Source of the DNA: Deltaproteobacteria bacterium
GTDB taxonomy: Bacteria > Desulfobacterota > Desulfobacteria > Desulfobacterales > SpSt-501
Assembly: GCA_016219005.1 (NCBI GenBank)
Contig: JACRCN010000079.1
Coordinates: 1-64,000, forward strand
Length of the DNA stretch: 64,000 nucleotides
Reading direction: 5' to 3'
The notes under the pieces are model-generated. The model did not search any database, was not told the DNA's origin, and worked only from the letters and a program-made list of their open reading frames with translations. Made by a program: the position numbers and the translations under genes. Shown here in pieces: positions 57,580-64,000 of this stretch; the first letter of the stretch is position 1, and each line of letters begins with the position of its first letter.

Positions 57580-58719
57580 ATGAGCACAGCATCCTCCTCC
57601 CAGAAAGTAATCCCTGCCGGAATGATCGACCTGGGAATCGGCCAGCCTTCACCCTGGCTGTTGCCGGCCGCCGCCATGCAGAAGGCTGCGGGCCATTGCG
57701 CGAAAGATCCCGGGTGTGTGCTGCTCGCCTACGGCGTCGAGCAGGGAGACGGCCATTTCCGGCTGGCCCTGTCCGGATTCCTCGAGGGGATCTACGGCAT
57801 GCCGGTCGAGCCGGCCCATCTGCTCGTCACCAACGGCGCCTCCCAAGCCATCGATCTGATCTGCACGCTTTTCAGCAAGGCGGGGGACACGATCTTCGTC
57901 GAGGAGCCGACCTACTTCCTGGCACGCAAAATCTTCGCCGACCACCAACTGGAACCGGTTGCCTTGCCGATGGATGAGGACGGGCTGATCGTCGACGCCG
58001 TGGAAGGGGAGCTCAAGCGGTCGCGGCCGGCATTTCTTTACAGCATCCCGACCTACCACAACCCGACAAGCGCCTGCCTTTCCGGCGCCCGGCGTAAACA
58101 GCTGGTCGAGCTGTGCCGGAGGTACGAGCTCCTGGTAGTGGCCGACGAGGTCTACCACCCGCTGTCCTACACCTCGGTCCCGCCGCCCCCGCTGGCGGCC
58201 TTCTGCACCTCGGCTCCGGTCATCTCGCTTGGATCGTTTTCCAAGATCCTGGCTCCAGGGCTGCGCCTGGGCTGGCTTCAGGCCGCACCCGAGGTGATCG
58301 AGCGCATCGTCAGATGCGGCCTTCTGGACAGCGGCGGCGGCTTGAACCCCTTCACTTCGGGCGTGGTGCGCAGTGCCCTGGAGCTGGGGTTGGTGGACAA
58401 AAACCTCGCCCTTCTGAAAGACACCTATTCCCGTCGGATGCAGGCCATGTGCGCTGCGCTGCGCAGCCAGACGCCGGAATCGATCCGCTTCTCGGAGCCC
58501 TCCGGCGGGTTTTTCATTTGGCTGTCCCTGCCTGAAGGCAGAGACGCGCTTGCAATCCTTTCCAAAGCAAAAGAGCGGAACATAGAATTCATGCCGGGCT
58601 CGAAGTTCTCAAGCCGACACGGACTGAAAAATTTTTTGCGCCTCAGTTTCGCCTACTACGACACCCCGGATCTTTTAAAGGGGATCGAGAGGCTTGTCGC
58701 CGTTATCGGTGAATGCTGA
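57580..58719 (+). CDS. PLP-dependent aminotransferase, class I/II (2-aminoadipate / MocR-like catalytic type)
   Basis: Fold-type I aminotransferase of 379 aa without a DNA-binding domain. Motifs: LGIGQPSPWLLP at the N-terminus, YGVEQGDGHFRLALSGFL, TNGASQAIDLICTLF, PTYHNPTSACLS, VADEVYHPLSY and SLGSFSKILAPGLRLGWLQ with the PLP Lys. RLSFAYYD with the carboxylate-binding Arg follows. Substrate is not decidable; relatives act on 2-aminoadipate, aromatic or branched amino acids. It is divergent from the arg operon. The ATG has only a weak SD. Confidence 0.85.
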   Translation: MSTASSSQKVIPAGMIDLGIGQPSPWLLPAAAMQKAAGHCAKDPGCVLLAYGVEQGDGHFRLALSGFLEGIYGMPVEPAHLLVTNGASQAIDLICTLFSKAGDTIFVEEPTYFLARKIFADHQLEPVALPMDEDGLIVDAVEGELKRSRPAFLYSIPTYHNPTSACLSGARRKQLVELCRRYELLVVADEVYHPLSYTSVPPPPLAAFCTSAPVISLGSFSKILAPGLRLGWLQAAPEVIERIVRCGLLDSGGGLNPFTSGVVRSALELGLVDKNLALLKDTYSRRMQAMCAALRSQTPESIRFSEPSGGFFIWLSLPEGRDALAILSKAKERNIEFMPGSKFSSRHGLKNFLRLSFAYYDTPDLLKGIERLVAVIGEC

Positions 58720-58848
58720 TCCGCCTCACCCGATTACGGCGCGCACGGCAAGGATGCTCATGTTTTTTCGAATCCTTCCTGCAGCAACCCTCATCGACAA
58801 GGCAGCCGTGGTTTCGTCCGGAGAAGCGCCGATCGCCTTGAAACACGC

Positions 58849-59373
58849 TTATTCCCCGCCGGCTCCCCGTTTGCCACCCAGCTCATCGAGCGCTCGTCCT
58901 GTGACCCGGAAAATGGTCCAGTCCTGCAGCGGGCGGGCGCCGAGTTTTTGGTAGAACGAGATGGCCGGCTCGTTCCAGTCCAGCACGGCCCACTCCAGGC
59001 GGCCGCAGCCGCTTTCCTTCGCCAGCCGGGCCACGCAGGACAGCAGTGCGCGACCGATGCCTTTGCCGCGCCAGGCCGGTTCGATGTAGAGGTCTTCGAT
59101 GTAGATCCCGGGCAATCCCAGGAAGGTCGAAAAATTGTGGAAAAAGAGGGCGAACCCCACCGGGGTGCCGGCAACTTCGGCGATGACGACCTCCGCGACG
59201 CGGCGCGCTCCGAAGAGGAAGCGGCGCAGCGTTGCCGTGTCGGCCTTCACTTCGTGGGACAGCCGCTCATAGTCCGCTAAACCTCGGATCAGCCCCAGGA
59301 TGGCCTCGGTGTCCTTTTCTTCTGCGAAGCGCAGGTTCAGATCCGGCACCTTTGGTGCAGTCCGCGCGCTCAT
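58849..59373 (-). CDS. GNAT family N-acetyltransferase
   Basis: The 174-residue protein has the GNAT fold: LRFAEEKDTEAILGLIRGLADYE at the start, GFALFFHNFSTFLGLPGIYIEDLYI (beta4), the acetyl-CoA loop PAWRGKGIGRALL, and VLDWNEPAISFYQKLGARPL. This order, with FHNFSTFLGxPGIYIEDL, resembles diamine (spermidine/thialysine) acetyltransferases. Polyamine acetylation is therefore a fair guess, not proof. It is convergent with the aminotransferase and divergent from the regulator gene. Confidence 0.82.
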   Translation of the reverse strand: MSARTAPKVPDLNLRFAEEKDTEAILGLIRGLADYERLSHEVKADTATLRRFLFGARRVAEVVIAEVAGTPVGFALFFHNFSTFLGLPGIYIEDLYIEPAWRGKGIGRALLSCVARLAKESGCGRLEWAVLDWNEPAISFYQKLGARPLQDWTIFRVTGRALDELGGKRGAGGE

Positions 59374-59509
59374 AAGTTAACCCCTTTCCAGCTTCAATCG
59401 AGGTCCGATATACGCTGGTCTTCATACGACTCATTTGCCTCCGAAATCAAGCACTCCCGAAACGGTGCCGCATGTGATGACCGCTGCGGCTGTCTGGCGG
59501 GCGGGCTTA

Positions 59510-59539
59510 TTGGTGTTTTTCAAATGAGTTGTGTATACT
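59510..59539 (+). promoter_or_regulatory. Possible promoter of the response regulator gene
   Basis: TTGGTG (59510-59515) and TATACT (59534-59539) are spaced by 18 nt, about 80 bp before the chosen ATG. The match is moderate. Confidence 0.4.
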
Positions 59540-59622
59540 ATGAACGCGTTGCAGGACGGCCTGGCCGATATGCCGCTCGACGTCCGACGCCCTCGGGGAC
59601 ATTCCGGCGCGAAGGGAATAAA

Positions 59623-60759
59623 ATGACAACTGAATCCATTCTCCTGGTGGACGACAACCCGACCAACCTGCAGATGCTCGTTCAGCTGCTCGAAAAGAGC
59701 GTCGGCTGCAAACTGCTGGTTGCCAAGAACGGGGAGACGGCGCTCAACATCGCCCGGAAAACCAAGCCGGACCTGATTCTTCTGGACATCATGATGCCGG
59801 GGATCGACGGCTTCGAGGTCTGCCGCCGACTCAAAGCGGATCCCGTCACGAGCCCGATCCCGGTCATTTTCCTGTCGGCTCTGGACGAGACCGCCGACAA
59901 GGTGAAGGGGTTGCAGCTGGGAGCGGTGGATTATGTCTCCAAGCCCTTTCAGGCCGAGGAGGTCATCGCGCGCGTCAACACCCACCTCACCATCCACCGG
60001 CTGAGCCGCGAGGTCCAGGAGCAGCGCGACCAGCTGGAGCACGAGCTCAAGGTCGTCTCCGAGCTTCAGCGCGAGCTCCTGCCCGAGCGGCTGCCCTTCA
60101 TCGCCGGCCTGAAGCTGGCGGAGCACTACGAGACCAGCCGATATGCCGGCGGAGACTACTACGACGTCGTCGAGCTGCCGGATGGCCGCTGCGGACTGCT
60201 GGTGGCCGACTCCGAAGGCCACAGCGCCCCGGCGGCGGTGATGATGGCCATGACCTGCGCCCTGTTCCGTTCCTGCCCGGATCTGTACGACGAGCCCGAC
60301 AAGGTCCTGGACTTCATCAACACCAACCTGTGCAAGGTGAACAAGGAAAGCTTCGTGACGGCCATCTACGCCGTTTACGACAGTCAGCGCCGGGCGCTTC
60401 GCGTCGCCCGGGCCGGCCATCCCCTGCCGGTCCTCTTCAGGCCCGCGGAGGGCAAGGCACGCGAAGTGCCCTGCGACGGGGTGTTCCCGATGGGGTATGC
60501 GGCCTACGAGCAGGTCCCCGTAACCGACATCCGCCTGGAAGCGGGAGACCGTGTGCTCCTTTACACGGACGGTGTGTCCGAGCGGTGCAACGCGGAAAAA
60601 ATGCTCTACGGCGAGGAGCGCGTGTGCCGGCAGATGGAGCGGCCCGGCGTCGATGGGCCAGGGGCCATCGTGAACGGCATCATGCAGGACCTGGAGGCGT
60701 TTTCCGGCGGGCGTCCGGCGGACGACGACCAGGCCCTGTTGCTGGCTTTCATAGAGTAG
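59623..60759 (+). CDS. Response regulator with PP2C/SpoIIE-type phosphatase output (RsbU-like)
   Basis: From ATG 59623 (SD AAGGGAA) the protein has 378 aa. Residues 1-125 are a receiver domain with VDDNPTN, phosphorylatable Asp in LILLDIMMPGIDG and the Lys of SKPF. A coiled-coil linker follows (SREVQEQRDQLEHELKVV). The PP2C domain has the metal-binding GGDYYDVVEL, VADSEGHSAPAAVMMA, and LLYTDGVSE with DDDQALL. Such proteins dephosphorylate anti-sigma-factor antagonists. The histidine kinase encoded downstream may be its partner. No anti-sigma factor is seen here. The upstream in-frame codons from 59524 lack an SD. Confidence 0.9.
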   Translation: MTTESILLVDDNPTNLQMLVQLLEKSVGCKLLVAKNGETALNIARKTKPDLILLDIMMPGIDGFEVCRRLKADPVTSPIPVIFLSALDETADKVKGLQLGAVDYVSKPFQAEEVIARVNTHLTIHRLSREVQEQRDQLEHELKVVSELQRELLPERLPFIAGLKLAEHYETSRYAGGDYYDVVELPDGRCGLLVADSEGHSAPAAVMMAMTCALFRSCPDLYDEPDKVLDFINTNLCKVNKESFVTAIYAVYDSQRRALRVARAGHPLPVLFRPAEGKAREVPCDGVFPMGYAAYEQVPVTDIRLEAGDRVLLYTDGVSERCNAEKMLYGEERVCRQMERPGVDGPGAIVNGIMQDLEAFSGGRPADDDQALLLAFIE

Positions 60760-60822
60760 TCCCCACTGCAAGCGCTTCACGCCGGCCGTCAGGATTTCCA
60801 ACTAACCCGGAGGAGTGCGGTC

Positions 60823-61641
60823 ATGCTACAGACCGGTTTCGCTTCAAACCAAAGAAACGGCACGACCGCGCGCTCATGGGCCTCGGCATCCATCGCCGTT
60901 ATCTTGATCCTGGCCATCCTGATTACCTGCGGCGGCACGGTTGCGGCTCAGACGGCCCCGGCCGGCGAAGCCCGCGGCACTGCCGCCATCCCCCTTGCGG
61001 CCGATGAGCGCGAATGGCTCGCCCGCCGGCGGGACATCCGTCTGGCCGTGGACCCGACCCGGCCGCCCTATGAATTCGTGGACAGCCTTAAGGTGTACTC
61101 CGGGATCGCCTCGGACTATGTGCGCCGAATCAACGAGGCCCTGGGCATTAACATGGAGCCCATGGTCGGTCTCAGCCGGGAGCAGGCTGTTGAGAAGTTC
61201 CTTGGCGGCGATCTCGATGTCATCCCCTGCGTCGTCGTCATGGAAAAGTGGGGGCAGAGGATGTTGTACACGAACCCCTATATGACATCCTCCATCGTGA
61301 TTGTCACCCGCGAGGATGCCCCCTTCATCAGCAGCGTCCGCGCCCTGACCCCGGAGCGGGTGGCCGTGCTCATGGGCTATGCCGCCCAGGTGTATCTCGA
61401 GGCGGATTATCCCGAAAGCAACTGGGTCCTGGCCGGGACCACCGAAGAAGCCCTTGAAAAGGTGTCAAAGGGAAAACTGGACGCCTTCATCGGCGATCTG
61501 GCCACCATCACCTATGCCACCCAAAGGCTCGGCCTGAAGAACCTCAAAGTGGCCGCCACCACCCCCTACAGGTTTCAGATGGCTTTCGGTGTGCGCCAGG
61601 ACTGGCCGGAGCTGGTCACCCTGCTGAACCGCGTCCTGTAG
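60823..61641 (+). CDS. Periplasmic solute-binding sensor part of a hybrid histidine kinase, ended by an in-frame TAG
   Basis: The 272-residue product has a signal/anchor helix (SIAVILILAILITCGGTVAA). A bacterial extracellular solute-binding (family 3) domain follows: RDIRLAVDPTRPPYEFVD, YSGIASDYVRRINEALG and GYAAQVYLEADYPE. TAG 61639-61641 ends it exactly where such sensors continue to the membrane helix. The next codons, in the same frame, read [14 protein letters not shown], the usual end of the domain. The two parts thus look like one sensor kinase gene interrupted by a nonsense codon, a readthrough site or a sequence error. Start ATG 60823 follows GGAGG (about 10 nt). Confidence 0.8.
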   Translation: MLQTGFASNQRNGTTARSWASASIAVILILAILITCGGTVAAQTAPAGEARGTAAIPLAADEREWLARRRDIRLAVDPTRPPYEFVDSLKVYSGIASDYVRRINEALGINMEPMVGLSREQAVEKFLGGDLDVIPCVVVMEKWGQRMLYTNPYMTSSIVIVTREDAPFISSVRALTPERVAVLMGYAAQVYLEADYPESNWVLAGTTEEALEKVSKGKLDAFIGDLATITYATQRLGLKNLKVAATTPYRFQMAFGVRQDWPELVTLLNRVL

Positions 61642-61707
61642 GAGATCCCCGAGGCCGAGAAAGACGCAATCCTCAACCGCTGGATCAACGTCCGCTTCGA
61701 ACGCACC

Positions 61708-64000
<2,293 letters not shown>

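Noticed and set aside
61639..61641. Pyrrolysine as the firm explanation of the in-frame TAG
   Set aside because: Several genes here end in TAG as an ordinary stop (for example 50261-50263, 31427-31429 and 60757-60759) and no pyl gene is visible, so it is kept only as one possibility.

Overview
The window reads as chromosomal DNA of a dissimilatory sulfate-reducing bacterium of the Desulfobacterota (former Deltaproteobacteria). The diagnostic locus is dsrA-dsrB-dsrD-dsrN at 38.6-42.8 kb. A tetrahaem cytochrome c3, a flavoredoxin-like reductase and an archaeal-type thymidylate synthase relative fit the same assignment. No tRNA or rRNA gene, CRISPR array, integrase or insertion sequence was seen.

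Layout. 0-2.5 kb: end of an unidentified gene, a stand-alone ERCC4 nuclease, nadE, and a convergent thymidylate-synthase-family gene. 2.6-11.1 kb: a replication and repair block with gyrB and dnaN (leftward), an AT-rich gap with DnaA-box-like sites, an RdgC-like pair, and a large fusion of an endonuclease Q-like PHP nuclease to a UvrD helicase that ends in a sliding-clamp-binding pentapeptide. 11.3-16.8 kb: a lytic transglycosylase, a palindromic repeat, a pseudogene scrap and a complete branched-chain amino acid-type ABC transporter (livKHMGF). 16.8-29.3 kb: a PAS/GGDEF protein and a glycogen cluster (branching enzyme, synthase, phosphorylase, fused GH13-GH133 debranching enzyme). 29.5-38.3 kb: a one-polypeptide diadenylate cyclase/YbbR fusion, a eukaryotic-type UDP-glucose pyrophosphorylase, ilvE, a YkgJ-type metal-binding protein, dapA, a TPR protein and an unknown gene leading to dsr. 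38.6-43.6 kb: dsrABDN plus a PrmA-like methyltransferase. 43.7-48.9 kb: cytochrome c3, tatC-tatB, mltA, moaC, mobA and divergent moaB. 49.1-57.5 kb: an arginine-type amidinotransferase and the leftward arginine operon argG-carA-carB-argA-like-flavin reductase. 57.6-64 kb: an aminotransferase, an acetyltransferase, a response regulator-phosphatase and a hybrid histidine kinase whose frame contains one amber codon and runs off the end.

The most striking observation is the 5' leader of the arginine operon (57236-57518). A promoter-like pair precedes a 30-codon leader ORF with a short SD, carrying seven Arg codons within ten. An intrinsic terminator follows. A segment overlapping the leader ORF can pair with the upstream arm of that terminator over 17 bp with a single bulge. 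This is the full geometry of ribosome-mediated transcription attenuation, here apparently sensing arginine. I know of no described bacterial arginine attenuator of this kind, though I could not search.

Genes work together in recognisable groups. Arginine and carbamoyl-phosphate synthesis sit next to an arginine-consuming amidinotransferase. Glycogen enzymes share the region with a UDP-glucose pyrophosphorylase and a possible c-di-GMP enzyme. The Tat translocon lies beside molybdenum-cofactor genes whose enzymes it commonly exports. Siroheme amidation (dsrN) follows the siroheme enzyme dsrAB.
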